Source: Thermococcus sp. (lineage in GTDB: Archaea; Methanobacteriota_B; Thermococci; Thermococcales; Thermococcaceae). From it: a DNA stretch of 64,000 bases. Position numbers and translations under genes: made by a program. The stretch lies in NCBI RefSeq assembly GCF_017656495.1, contig NZ_JACDNS010000002.1, positions 176,660 through 240,659 of the forward strand. The letters run 5' to 3'. How positions within the stretch are numbered: position 1 is the first letter of the stretch; every line of letters begins with the position of its first letter. This document shows, in pieces, positions 1 to 7,662 of this stretch. The notes under the pieces are model-generated. The model saw nothing but the letters and a program-made list of their open reading frames with translations. It searched no databases and was not told the DNA's origin.

Positions 1-1359
1 ATGCTTGGATTTGAGTATTTACCAGTGAAAGTCGGTGGGCTGGCTGAAGCAATAACCAGTATAGCTGAGACTCTAGCAGAGCTTGGCAATGAGGTTATTG
101 TTTTCACTCCCTCACATGGCCTCAAAGAGGGAACAGAATATACAAGCTTTAAAATAGATGTCTCAGGCCATGTTTGGGATGTTAAGGTTTATGAGAGAGA
201 GCAAAATGGAGTTAGAGTCTTTTCAATTAGCGATCCTCTCTTAGACAGCCCTGATGTCTATGGTCCTGGATGGGAGGGTATGCTAAGCAAAGCTGTTCAC
301 TTTGGAAAAGCAAGCGTTGGACTGTTGAACAAAATTATAGAAAGAGAAGGAAAGCCCGAGGTTGTCCATACTCATGATTGGCATACAGTCTTTGCTGCAG
401 GTCTTTTGAAAAAATATTTCCAGATACCTCTTGTTGTAACTATTCATCGCTTGAATAAATCCAAAGTTCCGGCATATTATTTCCACATGGCTAACTTGGG
501 GGAATTAGCTCCTTATCCAGACATAGATCCAGAACACACCCTCTGCTATATAGCTGATCTCGTTACGACAGTTAGCAAAAGCTATCTTTGGGAGGAATGG
601 GCGTTCTTTGGCATGTTTGAAGGCAAAGTTACTCATGTCTTCAATGGCATAGCCTGTGACTTCTGGAACGAAGAATTTTTGGAAAACAAGGATTTGCCAA
701 GAGAAGAGAGGAGGAAAAAGATACTTGAAAGCTTAGGCTTAAACGATGGGATTGTTTTTATGTTCATAGGTAGATTTGATAAAGCACAGAAGGGAGTTGA
801 CACCCTTTTAAAGGCTATCGAAATTTTAGCTGAAAGCTATCCTCAAGAGTTCTCAAGGATGAGGTTCATCATCATTGGAAAAGGTGATCCAGAGCTCGAG
901 AACTGGGCTCACACAATGGAGAGCAAATATCCAAACAATGTGAAGGTTATCACTAAGATGCTTAAAAGAGAATTTACGAGAGAGCTCTACGGTAGTGTGG
1001 ATTTTGTTGTAGTTCCTTCATACTTTGAGCCCTTTGGTCTTGTGCAGATGGAAGCAATGTGCTTAGGAGCAATTCCAATCGGTTCAGCGGTTGGGGGTAT
1101 TAAGGACACTATAGTGAGCTTGGATGAGGATGAAGAAAATGCCACGGGACTTTTGGTTCCTCCAAGGGATGCCTTCGCTTTAGCTCAAGCAATGCTTAGG
1201 ATGGCGAAGCTTAGAGAAGAAAACCCAGAGCTGCTGAAGAAAATGAGGGTTAATGGAAAGAGGAGAGCAAAAGAAGTCTTTACATGGGAGAACGCATGTA
1301 AGAGATATCTCAGAGCTTACAAAAATGACATAGACAAGGCAATAAGCTTCATAAAATGA
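1..1359 (+). CDS. glgA: Glycogen synthase, GT5 family (5' end cut off by window)
   Basis: Transfers glucose from a nucleotide sugar to the growing alpha-1,4-glucan in the cytoplasm. The N-terminal KVGGLAEA segment matches the substrate loop (K-x-G-G-L) of GT5 synthases, and the C-terminal half carries the E-x7-E signature at Glu343 and Glu351 inside EPFGLVQMEAM, followed by a glycine-rich PIGSAVGGI stretch. At 452 residues it is the usual size for the short Thermococcales enzyme. Family members normally begin a few residues before LGFEYLP, so the Met at position 1 is probably internal and the true start lies just outside the window. The gene ends only one base before an antisense C/D box RNA. 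Identification is firm; which sugar donor (ADP- or UDP-glucose) cannot be told from sequence. Confidence 0.93.
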   Translation: MLGFEYLPVKVGGLAEAITSIAETLAELGNEVIVFTPSHGLKEGTEYTSFKIDVSGHVWDVKVYEREQNGVRVFSISDPLLDSPDVYGPGWEGMLSKAVHFGKASVGLLNKIIEREGKPEVVHTHDWHTVFAAGLLKKYFQIPLVVTIHRLNKSKVPAYYFHMANLGELAPYPDIDPEHTLCYIADLVTTVSKSYLWEEWAFFGMFEGKVTHVFNGIACDFWNEEFLENKDLPREERRKKILESLGLNDGIVFMFIGRFDKAQKGVDTLLKAIEILAESYPQEFSRMRFIIIGKGDPELENWAHTMESKYPNNVKVITKMLKREFTRELYGSVDFVVVPSYFEPFGLVQMEAMCLGAIPIGSAVGGIKDTIVSLDEDEENATGLLVPPRDAFALAQAMLRMAKLREENPELLKKMRVNGKRRAKEVFTWENACKRYLRAYKNDIDKAISFIK

Positions 1360-1417
1360 GGCATCAGGACCGAGGTTTGTCCTCACCACTCGGGAGCGGC
1401 CAAGCTCATCATCTGCC
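1360..1417 (-). ncRNA. C/D box guide sRNA
   Basis: Read on the minus strand: a terminal stem GGCA (pairs with TGCC), C box ATGATGA at 1412-1406, a 12-nt guide, D' box CCGA at 1393-1390, C' box TGGTGA at 1388-1383, a 15-nt guide, and D box CTGA at 1367-1364, then TGCC. The 12/15-nt spacing and the closing stem are those of archaeal 2'-O-methylation guides that bind L7Ae, Nop5 and fibrillarin. D and C boxes are perfect, D' and C' are one-mismatch variants, as is common for internal boxes. It lies just past the stop codon of glgA and antisense to its 3' UTR, in front of the HIT gene. Target nucleotides were not determined. Confidence 0.85.
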
Positions 1418-1462
1418 ATAGCTTTTTATTTTCATCCTCTTTATAATTTTGGAGGTGGTTAA

Positions 1463-1912
1463 ATGAAATGTCCTTTCTGCAATGCAAATCCTGAAGTGTT
1501 GCTTTATGAAGATGACCTAATCAGAATTCTTATCGACTCCTATCCAGCTAATAGAGGCCATCTCTTAGTTGTGCCGAGGAGACATGTAGAAAAATGGGAA
1601 AAGCTGAGCTTTGAGGAAAAAGTTGCCTTGCTCAGAGGAATTGAACTTGCAATAGAAAAGCTAAAGCAGACTTTAAATCCAGATGGCTTTAATGTTGGTA
1701 TAAATTTAGGAAAAGCCGCTGGGCAGACTGTTCCTCATCTTCACATTCATGTAATTCCGAGATATGAAGGGGATACGAACTTTCCGAGAGGAGGTGTCAG
1801 AAAGGCCGTCCTTGATATTGAAGACGAGAACTTAGAGCTAAAAGAACGCTGGATTAGGAACAGAATGAGTGAAGAGGAAATTGAAAAGCTAAGGCAGGCT
1901 TTTACTCTTTAA
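1463..1912 (+). CDS. HIT family nucleotide hydrolase
   Basis: Histidine-triad hydrolase or transferase of 149 residues, expected to split nucleoside phosphoramidates, Ap4A-like dinucleotides or related AMP conjugates. The triad is visible as His92, His94 and His96 in PHLHIHVIPR. Cys3 and Cys6 (MKCPFC) form half of the zinc site usual in this branch. The start is fixed by a strong GGAGGTGG ribosome binding site at 1451-1458. A TATA-like CTTTTTAT lies about 30 nt upstream. It stands alone between the sRNA and a convergent operon. Family is certain, substrate unknown. Confidence 0.93.
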   Translation: MKCPFCNANPEVLLYEDDLIRILIDSYPANRGHLLVVPRRHVEKWEKLSFEEKVALLRGIELAIEKLKQTLNPDGFNVGINLGKAAGQTVPHLHIHVIPRYEGDTNFPRGGVRKAVLDIEDENLELKERWIRNRMSEEEIEKLRQAFTL

Positions 1913-1921
1913 CTGCAATTT

Positions 1922-2671
1922 TTATTCTGCAATATCCAGAACTTCAGCCTTCTGAAATTCGAGAATTTTCTCTGGCTTTATCTTTATTAAGCGGTCAATT
2001 CTCCCGCCGCCAGCTATTACGACATCTTTTTCAAGAACTCCATTGTCAACTATCGTCTTAATTGGCACTCCCAGTGGTGGAACCTCCCCAACTTTGTATC
2101 CTGTAATTTTCTCGACCTCTTCTTTATTTGCCATTCTAACTTTCCCAAAGTACTTTGCGAGCTTTTCTAAGCTAGCTTTAGACTTTCCATCAACTATAAC
2201 CAAAATCGGTCCTTTTTCTGTGATAAAGACTAGGGATTTAACAACTTGTTCTGGTTTGACTCCTAAGAGCTTTGTAACCTGCTTGACGCTCCTAACTTCT
2301 TTTCCAACTTCAATTATTTCCCCTCCAAGCTCTTCAACGATTTCTTGAAGTCTTATTTCCTTTGCTGGATACTTTTCCTCATTTTTCTTCAGCTTCTTTT
2401 CAACAGCTTCATCTAAGTCAATGCCGAGCTCATGAGCCAAAAGCGTGAGGTAAATTATTACATCAGCAATTTCATCCCCAATCTCTTCTTTAATCTTTGG
2501 ATTCTTAACTTTCTCAAAAATTTCTTCGTTTGTATCCCACTGGAAATGCTCTAAAAGCTCTCCCACCTCTACGGCTATTGAAATAGCAAGGTTCTTTGGT
2601 GTATGATATTTCTTCCATAACCTTTTGTCTCGAAACTTAACTGCCTTTTCCTCGAGCTCTTTAAAATTCAT
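1922..2671 (-). CDS. MazG-like NTP pyrophosphatase fused to YbaK/ProX-type deacylase
   Basis: Two-domain protein of 249 residues. Residues 1 to about 105 form an all-alpha MazG/dCTPase-type domain with metal ligands Glu35, Glu38, Glu67 and Asp70 (EVGELLEHFQW and EIGDEIADV). Residues from about 108 onward form a YbaK/EbsC domain (VVKSLVFI, ILVIVDGKSKAS, GGGRIDRLIKI), the fold that deacylates mischarged tRNA. The first half should hydrolyse a (d)NTP to the monophosphate, the second a wrongly loaded aminoacyl-tRNA. The upstream gene overlaps its start by 11 nt, so both are co-transcribed. The join between domains is short and in frame, so it is a true fusion rather than two genes run together. 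Joint role is unknown. Confidence 0.88.
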   Translation of the reverse strand: MNFKELEEKAVKFRDKRLWKKYHTPKNLAISIAVEVGELLEHFQWDTNEEIFEKVKNPKIKEEIGDEIADVIIYLTLLAHELGIDLDEAVEKKLKKNEEKYPAKEIRLQEIVEELGGEIIEVGKEVRSVKQVTKLLGVKPEQVVKSLVFITEKGPILVIVDGKSKASLEKLAKYFGKVRMANKEEVEKITGYKVGEVPPLGVPIKTIVDNGVLEKDVVIAGGGRIDRLIKIKPEKILEFQKAEVLDIAE

Positions 2672-2948
2672 GTTCCTTCATCTCCCTCAGCATTGTAAGA
2701 TATTTTAAAAGTTCTTCAAACTCTTCTTTTGAAAATCTTTTCTCAACTTCTTCATTCGGATCGAGTTTCATGAGGTAGTCCTTTATTCTATTCAGTCTAT
2801 CAAGCTCATCCTGTAACTCTAAAGAGCGCTGTGTAAATTCCCAACTCGTATGTGGGCTTTCAAATACTCTCTGTTTGCTAACAACTATTGCAACTTTGAC
2901 GTTTGCTATTGCCTCGTCAACAAGTTTCAAGAGCTCTTTAATTCTCAT
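2661..2948 (-). CDS. Conserved hypothetical helical protein
   Basis: A 95-residue, charged, mainly helical protein without cysteines, signal peptide or membrane segment. I do not recognise the family. The central part (SLELQDELDRLNRIKDYL) has a heptad-like pattern and could form a short coiled coil or helical bundle. The start ATG at 2948 is preceded on the minus strand by GAGGGG at a normal distance. Its end overlaps the MazG-YbaK fusion by 11 nt, so it is the first gene of a two-gene operon and may work with nucleotide or tRNA quality control; that is inference from position only. Confidence 0.75.
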   Translation of the reverse strand: MRIKELLKLVDEAIANVKVAIVVSKQRVFESPHTSWEFTQRSLELQDELDRLNRIKDYLMKLDPNEEVEKRFSKEEFEELLKYLTMLREMKEHEF

Positions 2949-3056
2949 TTTTAAGCCCCTCTAATTAATAGCCACAGGGATATTTAAGATGCTCGGCAAC
3001 TGAGATAAATGAAAAACTTTTAAACTTTAGTGAAGAATCTAATCACGGTGATGATC

Positions 3057-3314
3057 ATGGATTTTGCCCTCTTCATGGAGAGGTATGGGTATAAGTTACT
3101 TCTTGGATTGATGGCTCTTGCAATAATAGTGGTTGTTGGAATACCAATACTCGGCTACCTATACTTCCTCCGGAGATACAGCTGGGAAATTGGGGGGCTG
3201 ATGCTAATAATAGTGGTGGTTTACGCTTTCTCAGTTAGGAGAAGAGTCATGGATGCCTATGCCCAAGCACATGGGAAGTACTTCTATGATGACAAGTGGT
3301 ACAAGAGGAGATGA
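3057..3314 (+). CDS. Small two-helix membrane protein
   Basis: An 85-residue protein with two hydrophobic segments (about residues 14-36 and 46-60) and a basic, tyrosine-rich tail ending KWYKRR. I know no function for it. The chosen ATG at 3057 follows GGTGAT at 3047-3052; an in-frame GTG at 3030 would add nine residues but lacks such a site. A TATA-like ACTTTTAAACTTT lies at about 3016-3028. The first 13 residues (MDFALFMERYGYK) are repeated exactly in the small ORF that begins 7 nt after its stop, so the two form a tandem pair. Confidence 0.72.
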   Translation: MDFALFMERYGYKLLLGLMALAIIVVVGIPILGYLYFLRRYSWEIGGLMLIIVVVYAFSVRRRVMDAYAQAHGKYFYDDKWYKRR

Positions 3315-3320
3315 CTCTCT

Positions 3321-3425
3321 TTGGATTTTGCGCTTTTCATGGAGCGCTATGGATACAAAGGTGCATTTTTAGTTTTACTTGTGCTTTTGATAATTGTTTT
3401 TAGATTAGGAGAACAAGAAAGCTAA
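3321..3425 (+). CDS. 34-residue membrane miniprotein, partial paralog of upstream gene
   Basis: Starts at TTG 3321, six nt after a GAGGAGATGA ribosome binding site that includes the stop codon of the preceding gene. The protein begins MDFALFMERYGYK, identical to its neighbour, then has one hydrophobic helix (about residues 14-28) and a charged end GEQES. Codons in the shared part differ at several third positions, so this is an old or selected duplication, not a recent sequence copy. Translation from TTG and coupling to the upstream gene are inferred. It is too short for most gene callers. Confidence 0.6.
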   Translation: MDFALFMERYGYKGAFLVLLVLLIIVFRLGEQES

Positions 3426-3551
3426 GTGAAAATATACCTTTGAAATTTAATTTGAATTCTCCTCTCTCTTTTGAATCTTTTTCGTTCTGCCTGCTATCTT
3501 TCCGAAATACGGATTTTTAACATGAAGCTCGATTAATTTTTGGTGGTGAGA

Positions 3552-5402
3552 ATGAGGAAACTTTTGATGGGTAATGAAGCTATTGCTTACGGGGCTCTGG
3601 AGAGTGGAATTTCTTTTGCAACGGGTTATCCTGGAACCCCATCAACCGAGGTCATCGAAACGATAGCACGTCTTAATCCTGAGGTTTTTGCCGAATGGGC
3701 GCCAAATGAGAAAGTAGCTTTAGAAGAAGCAGCTGGCGTTTCTTATGCTGGGCTGAGGAGCCTTGTAACTATGAAATGTGTTGGCTTAAACGTTGCCGCT
3801 GATCCTCTCATGAGCTTGGCTTATTCTGGCGTTGAGGGTGGATTGGTGATTCTTGTTGCAGATGACCCCGGACCTCATACCTCTCAAACAGAGCAAGACG
3901 ATAGGTATTATGGAAAGCTCTCCCTTTTACCGGTCCTTGAGCCTTATGATCCCCAAGAAGCTCATGACTTAATCAAATATGCCTATGAGCTCAGTGAGAA
4001 ATATAAAGTTCCTGTAATATTCAGAACTACGACTAGGGTAAATCACACAACTGCTGATGTGGAAGTTGGTGAGTTTATTAAGCTTGAGAGGAAGCCAGAG
4101 TTCAAAAAGGATGTACAAAGGTATGTGAGAGCCTCAATGAAAGGCAACTTAGAAAGACATAAATGGCTGAACAAAACGCTTAAAGAAATTGAAAAAGAAT
4201 TTGAAACTTTAAGGTTCAACTGGATTGAGGGCGAAGGGAAAATTGGGATTATTGTCGAGGGAGCCCCATATAACTATGTAAAAGAAGTTGTTCCAAAGAT
4301 TGGTGAAAGCTTTAAAATCTTAAAGCTCTCAACCCCGCATCCTCTTCCAAAGAAATTGGTAGTCGATTTTCTTAAGAGCGTTGACATGGCGATAGTTGTT
4401 GAGGATGGGGCACCTTTCTTAGAGGAAGAGGTTAAAATTGCAGCGTATGAGGAAGGGCTTAGCGTTCCAATATATGGGAAGAAAACCGGTCATTTGCCTC
4501 TTGAAGGAGAGTTAACGCCGAGCTTGGTCAGAAACGCCCTTTTGGGACTTCTTGGAAAGGAAGCCCAAAGCTACGAGAAGCCTAAGGAAGTGGAGGAAGC
4601 AGAAAAACTAGCACCCTCAAGACCTCCAACCATGTGTCCAGGCTGCCCTCACCGCGGCTCTTATAGAGCCCTGCTCGATGCTCTTAGAGAACTCAAATTC
4701 AAAAAAGATGAGCTTCCAATTCATGGAGATATAGGGTGTTATGCCCTCTCATTGCTACCTCCTCTCGAGGCTATTTGGACGGAATACGTCATGGGAGCAA
4801 GCATAAGCTTAGCAAACGGTCAGAGCATAGCTTTTGGCAAGAAAATTGTTGCTACAATTGGAGACTCGACATTCTTCCACAACGGAATACAGCCCCTGGT
4901 GGATGCTGTTTACAAGAATCTTGATGTTCTTGTGATGATTCTTGACAACAGAACAACGGCAATGACTGGACATCAGCCTCACCCCGGAACTGGTGGAAGT
5001 GAAACGGGGAGAAAATTCAATGAGATTGACATTGAGGCATTAGTCAAAGCTTTAGGAGTCAAATACGTCAAAACAGTTGATCCGTATGATTTGAAGGCAA
5101 CGAGAGAAGCAATAAAAGAGGCGATGCAGGTTAAGGGGCCAGCAGTTATCATAGCTAAGAGGGAGTGCATAATTCCAGTGATAAGAAGAGGTGAGATAGG
5201 AGAACTGCCGACAGTAATTGGGGACAAATGTGTTGGCTGTAAGGCGTGCATTCTTCTGACAGGTTGTCCTGCACTGGTTTATGATCCAGAGATTAACAAA
5301 GTCAGAATTGACCCGCTGATATGTACAGGTTGTGGAATCTGCAACCAGCTTTGTCCGTTTGATGCAATTAAGTTTCCAAGTGAAATAGGGAAGAAAGAGT
5401 GA
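3552..5402 (+). CDS. iorA: Indolepyruvate:ferredoxin oxidoreductase, alpha subunit
   Basis: Oxidises aryl pyruvates (indolepyruvate, phenylpyruvate) to aryl-acetyl-CoA with ferredoxin as acceptor, in aromatic amino acid fermentation. Visible parts: N-terminal pyrimidine-binding domain (NEAIAYGALESG, GYPGTPSTE), a central region with CPGCPHRGS, the thiamine diphosphate motif GDIGCY through GDSTFFHNG to LDNRTTAMTG, and a C-terminal 2[4Fe-4S] ferredoxin domain (CVGCKAC...CP and CTGCGICNQLCP). ATG 3552 follows GGTGGTGAG; in-frame TTG/GTG codons from 3540 would fall inside that site. About 616 residues, normal for the family. The beta subunit gene iorB, usually adjacent, is not beside it here, so the partner must be encoded elsewhere. 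Confidence 0.93.
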   Translation: MRKLLMGNEAIAYGALESGISFATGYPGTPSTEVIETIARLNPEVFAEWAPNEKVALEEAAGVSYAGLRSLVTMKCVGLNVAADPLMSLAYSGVEGGLVILVADDPGPHTSQTEQDDRYYGKLSLLPVLEPYDPQEAHDLIKYAYELSEKYKVPVIFRTTTRVNHTTADVEVGEFIKLERKPEFKKDVQRYVRASMKGNLERHKWLNKTLKEIEKEFETLRFNWIEGEGKIGIIVEGAPYNYVKEVVPKIGESFKILKLSTPHPLPKKLVVDFLKSVDMAIVVEDGAPFLEEEVKIAAYEEGLSVPIYGKKTGHLPLEGELTPSLVRNALLGLLGKEAQSYEKPKEVEEAEKLAPSRPPTMCPGCPHRGSYRALLDALRELKFKKDELPIHGDIGCYALSLLPPLEAIWTEYVMGASISLANGQSIAFGKKIVATIGDSTFFHNGIQPLVDAVYKNLDVLVMILDNRTTAMTGHQPHPGTGGSETGRKFNEIDIEALVKALGVKYVKTVDPYDLKATREAIKEAMQVKGPAVIIAKRECIIPVIRRGEIGELPTVIGDKCVGCKACILLTGCPALVYDPEINKVRIDPLICTGCGICNQLCPFDAIKFPSEIGKKE

Positions 5403-5410
5403 GTTTCCTT

Positions 5411-6094
5411 TTATTCTTTCCATACCTCTAGAACCATGAAAGTCCTAGCTACTGGATTGGGATAAAGCTCCCAGCCAATTCCTTCATTATTCGACTCTAT
5501 TTCTCCATACAATCCACCTTCTCTGGGATCTAAGCTTTCACCGTAAATTCTGCTTTCATGAATTTCAACTCTCATGTACCTTGGCAAACCAATTCTTATG
5601 CTCCCTTCTTTTCTCGCATATTCTATCGCCCATTTTGCTGAATAAATTCCAGCGTAAATTTCTGCAATCCTAACAGCTACGCTGTCCTTTCCAATTGCCA
5701 AAATCTCTATCCCAGTGTCTTCCCAAAAGCGCTTTGCTAAAGGCTGTAAATCTTTGCTCAGCTCATGCCATATTGCTTTGCCCCTATCTGAGATTCTTAA
5801 TGCATCTATTGTTGGATCATCAAGTTTTCTGAGTTCTATTCCACCTAAGCTTGAATCTAGGTGAATTACATCTGGTTTAACTTTCTTAGCGAGCTTTATG
5901 GCTAGAAACACTTCATCTTTAATTGCCTCTCTCCCACTTAAATCGTAGTTAAATGGATCAGCGTATTTCACTATGCTCATTGTTGCTGTTTTGTAGGGTT
6001 TTTCAACAAGCACAGCGGCAGTTGCTATCAGTCCTGTTGGGTCGTAGTTCTCATCCAGCACAGCTCCTCCAGTGTCAGCTGAAACTATCCTCAT
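5411..6094 (-). CDS. Conserved archaeal protein, DUF4152-like
   Basis: A 227-residue soluble protein beginning MRIVSADTGGAVLDENYDPTG. It has the look of an actin/RNase H-type fold: an N-terminal strand with Asp7, a later HLDSSLGGIEL strand with Asp78, and GKDSVAVRIAEIYAG. I recall it as DUF4152, an archaeal family without a settled function. The start ATG at 6094 follows GAGGTGAA on the minus strand. It is convergent with iorA (8-nt gap) and divergent from the gene at 6166, sharing a short promoter region with it. Nuclease or phosphotransferase activity would be a guess. Confidence 0.7.
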   Translation of the reverse strand: MRIVSADTGGAVLDENYDPTGLIATAAVLVEKPYKTATMSIVKYADPFNYDLSGREAIKDEVFLAIKLAKKVKPDVIHLDSSLGGIELRKLDDPTIDALRISDRGKAIWHELSKDLQPLAKRFWEDTGIEILAIGKDSVAVRIAEIYAGIYSAKWAIEYARKEGSIRIGLPRYMRVEIHESRIYGESLDPREGGLYGEIESNNEGIGWELYPNPVARTFMVLEVWKE

Positions 6095-6165
6095 GCTTTC
6101 ACCTCGTTAATTTCTCATTACCTAAAAGGATTAGGGGGGTAGTATATTTAAGGGAAGTGATTTGT

Positions 6166-6561
6166 ATGGAGAAGAGTAGTGAAATCTTGAGTCTCTATTT
6201 GGATATGCTCTCGGGTGGTCTTTATCTTGGTAGTGTAAAAGGTAGTATTTCCGTGGTTGTGGAGGATAAAGAAGTCCCAGTGATTTCTCCGACTCCTCAA
6301 CCCATGTTGGATATATTTTGTAATGAAGATAGCTTAATTTTCTTTGGATTTTGGAAACATGGAAAAGAAGCAGAATATGGGTATGTAAAGATTCCTCTTA
6401 AGCGTATAGAGGTTATAGAGGAAGCTAATGAAGAACTTATACTCTATGTATTTTCTGAAAAAAGAACCCAAGATAGTATAGGATTTGTTAGAATTGATCT
6501 ATACCCTGAACCTGTGGTTAAAGAAAAAATTCTCGAGGTGATTGAATTTGAGAGAACTTAA
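6166..6561 (+). CDS. Unknown protein, paralog of the gene at 6775
   Basis: A 131-residue soluble protein that I do not recognise. Start ATG 6166 is chosen because it follows TATATTTAAGG (promoter) and AAGTGAT; the reading frame is open further upstream but only antisense to the neighbouring gene. The core pattern (YLDMLSGGLYLGSVKG, then MLDIFCNEDSL, FGFWKHG, EYGYVKI, RIEVIEE) is shared with the protein at 6775, about one third identical by eye, which argues that both are real genes. It looks like an all-beta or alpha/beta domain ending in amphipathic helices. No catalytic motif is evident. Confidence 0.65.
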   Translation: MEKSSEILSLYLDMLSGGLYLGSVKGSISVVVEDKEVPVISPTPQPMLDIFCNEDSLIFFGFWKHGKEAEYGYVKIPLKRIEVIEEANEELILYVFSEKRTQDSIGFVRIDLYPEPVVKEKILEVIEFERT

Positions 6562-6600
6562 GAGAGTTGGGAAATATCTTACAGTAATAGGTAATTGCAA

Positions 6601-6623
6601 GGTTTGGGAAATTTTCTCAAACC
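6601..6623. repeat. Inverted repeat between the two paralogs
   Basis: Arms GGTTTG (6601-6606) and CAAACC (6618-6623) extend inward with partial complementarity (GGAAA against TTTTC). It lies 40 nt after the first paralog and just before a TATA-like TTTTTATAG at 6629-6637. It may be an operator at the promoter of the second paralog or a transcript-end hairpin of the first. Confidence 0.45.
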
Positions 6624-6658
6624 TTAAGTTTTTATAGAGAGGGGAGGGTATATACAGG

Positions 6659-6769
6659 ATGGAAGGTTTCCAAATAAGTGAAGGTTACACTCACTTTTGT
6701 CCGTATTATACAATCAGTTCGTATTATAGAAATAAATTCTGGTGGACTATGCAGTATATAAGGTGGTGA
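6659..6769 (+). CDS. Possible 36-residue leader ORF
   Basis: ATG at 6659 lies 25 nt after the centre of the TATA-like TTTTTATAG, the distance expected for a leaderless start. The ORF runs 36 codons and its TGA at 6767-6769 sits inside the GGTGGTGAT ribosome binding site of the next gene, so translation could be coupled. The product is rich in Tyr, Trp and Phe and has no recognisable fold, which weakens the case. It could equally be plain 5' UTR of the gene at 6775. Confidence 0.25.
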   Translation: MEGFQISEGYTHFCPYYTISSYYRNKFWWTMQYIRW

Positions 6770-6774
6770 TTAGC

Positions 6775-7236
6775 GTGGATAAGCTATATTCCAATGTAGA
6801 AAAGACCCTAGGAGTATATATCGACAACCTATGTGGGTCACTTCATATAGGGACTACAAGAGGAACAATGTTTTTGGTTCACAAAGACAAGAAGTATCCG
6901 ATCATATCTTCCAAGACAGTTCTCCCGCTCATTGACATATTTTATAAATCACATTCTCTGGAATTCATGTCGTTCTGGAGAGAAAATGGAAAGAACATGT
7001 ATGGATATGCAAAGTTTGCAGTATCGAGAATCAAAGTTTTGGAGGAAAAAGGAGACTATCTAGTCCTTGCAGTGGAACCCCATGGCTATATGATAAGGGC
7101 CAATGTATACGTGATAATAATCCTGTGGACAGTTCCGGGTTTCAAGAAAACTCTATTTAGACTGCTTGAGGAAGAAAAAGATTGGGAAAGCGAAGATAAC
7201 TGTGGTATCATAGATTCTTCGTATCTGCTTCCCTAG
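6775..7236 (+). CDS. Unknown protein, paralog of the gene at 6166
   Basis: A 153-residue protein. GTG 6775 is chosen as start because GGTGGTGAT at 6762-6770 precedes it and because the N-terminus then aligns with the paralog (MDKLYSNVEKTLGVYIDN against MEKSSEILSLYLDM); an in-frame GTG at 6742 would add eleven residues with no such site. The shared core is YIDNLCGSLHIGTTRG, LIDIFYKSHSL, SFWREN, MYGYAKF, RIKVLEE. A C-terminal extension (about residues 120-153) is unique and includes a hydrophobic VYVIIILWTV stretch. It overlaps the end of the convergent gene at 7233 by 4 nt. Function unknown. Confidence 0.62.
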   Translation: MDKLYSNVEKTLGVYIDNLCGSLHIGTTRGTMFLVHKDKKYPIISSKTVLPLIDIFYKSHSLEFMSFWRENGKNMYGYAKFAVSRIKVLEEKGDYLVLAVEPHGYMIRANVYVIIILWTVPGFKKTLFRLLEEEKDWESEDNCGIIDSSYLLP

Positions 7237-7556
7237 ACCCTAATATTTTCTTTGTAAATCTTTATGAGATCTTTTTTAATACTTTTTACAATGGATTCAT
7301 CAACACTTGTTATTCTGGTTTCATATGGAATGTATTTTCCCATTACGTCATATATATCAGGGTATCTTATTTTAATCATTCCTAAAGCACCACCAGGTGG
7401 TAACAACATTCCTAAATCTCTATATATTAGGTAAACGCTTATGCTGTACATTGCCTCAAGATAAGACCTAAATGCGAGCCTGTAGTTCCCTTCTTTAAAG
7501 TACTCATCACCGGATTCAATGTACTCATTAATTTTCCTGAGCATTTCTTCTTCCAT
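7233..7556 (-). CDS. Small helical protein, possibly HEPN/TPR-like
   Basis: A 107-residue helical protein. The first half (INEYIESGDEYFKEGNYRLAFRSYLEAMYSISVYLIYRDLG) has the spacing of a paired helical repeat, as in TPR or HEPN proteins. The middle contains LLPPGGALGMIKIRYPDIY. No RxxxxH motif typical of active HEPN nucleases is present, so a toxin role is not supported. The start ATG at 7556 follows GTGAGGGAT on the minus strand. It is convergent with the paralog at 6775. Confidence 0.6.
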   Translation of the reverse strand: MEEEMLRKINEYIESGDEYFKEGNYRLAFRSYLEAMYSISVYLIYRDLGMLLPPGGALGMIKIRYPDIYDVMGKYIPYETRITSVDESIVKSIKKDLIKIYKENIRV

Positions 7557-7662
7557 TAACTATCCCTCACTTAATTGATATACACCTAGAGATATAATTG
7601 TTATCTTAGACGAGCCAAAAGTTAAAAGCTCCAAAACAATAATAGTTGTATTGGTGGGCTTT

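Noticed and set aside
1180..1419. Minus-strand 79-codon frame antisense to glgA
   Set aside because: It covers the C/D sRNA and the antisense of a conserved gene; no ribosome binding site and no sensible protein pattern.
7233..7556. HEPN toxin of a HEPN/MNT pair
   Set aside because: No RxxxxH motif and no nucleotidyltransferase gene next to it.
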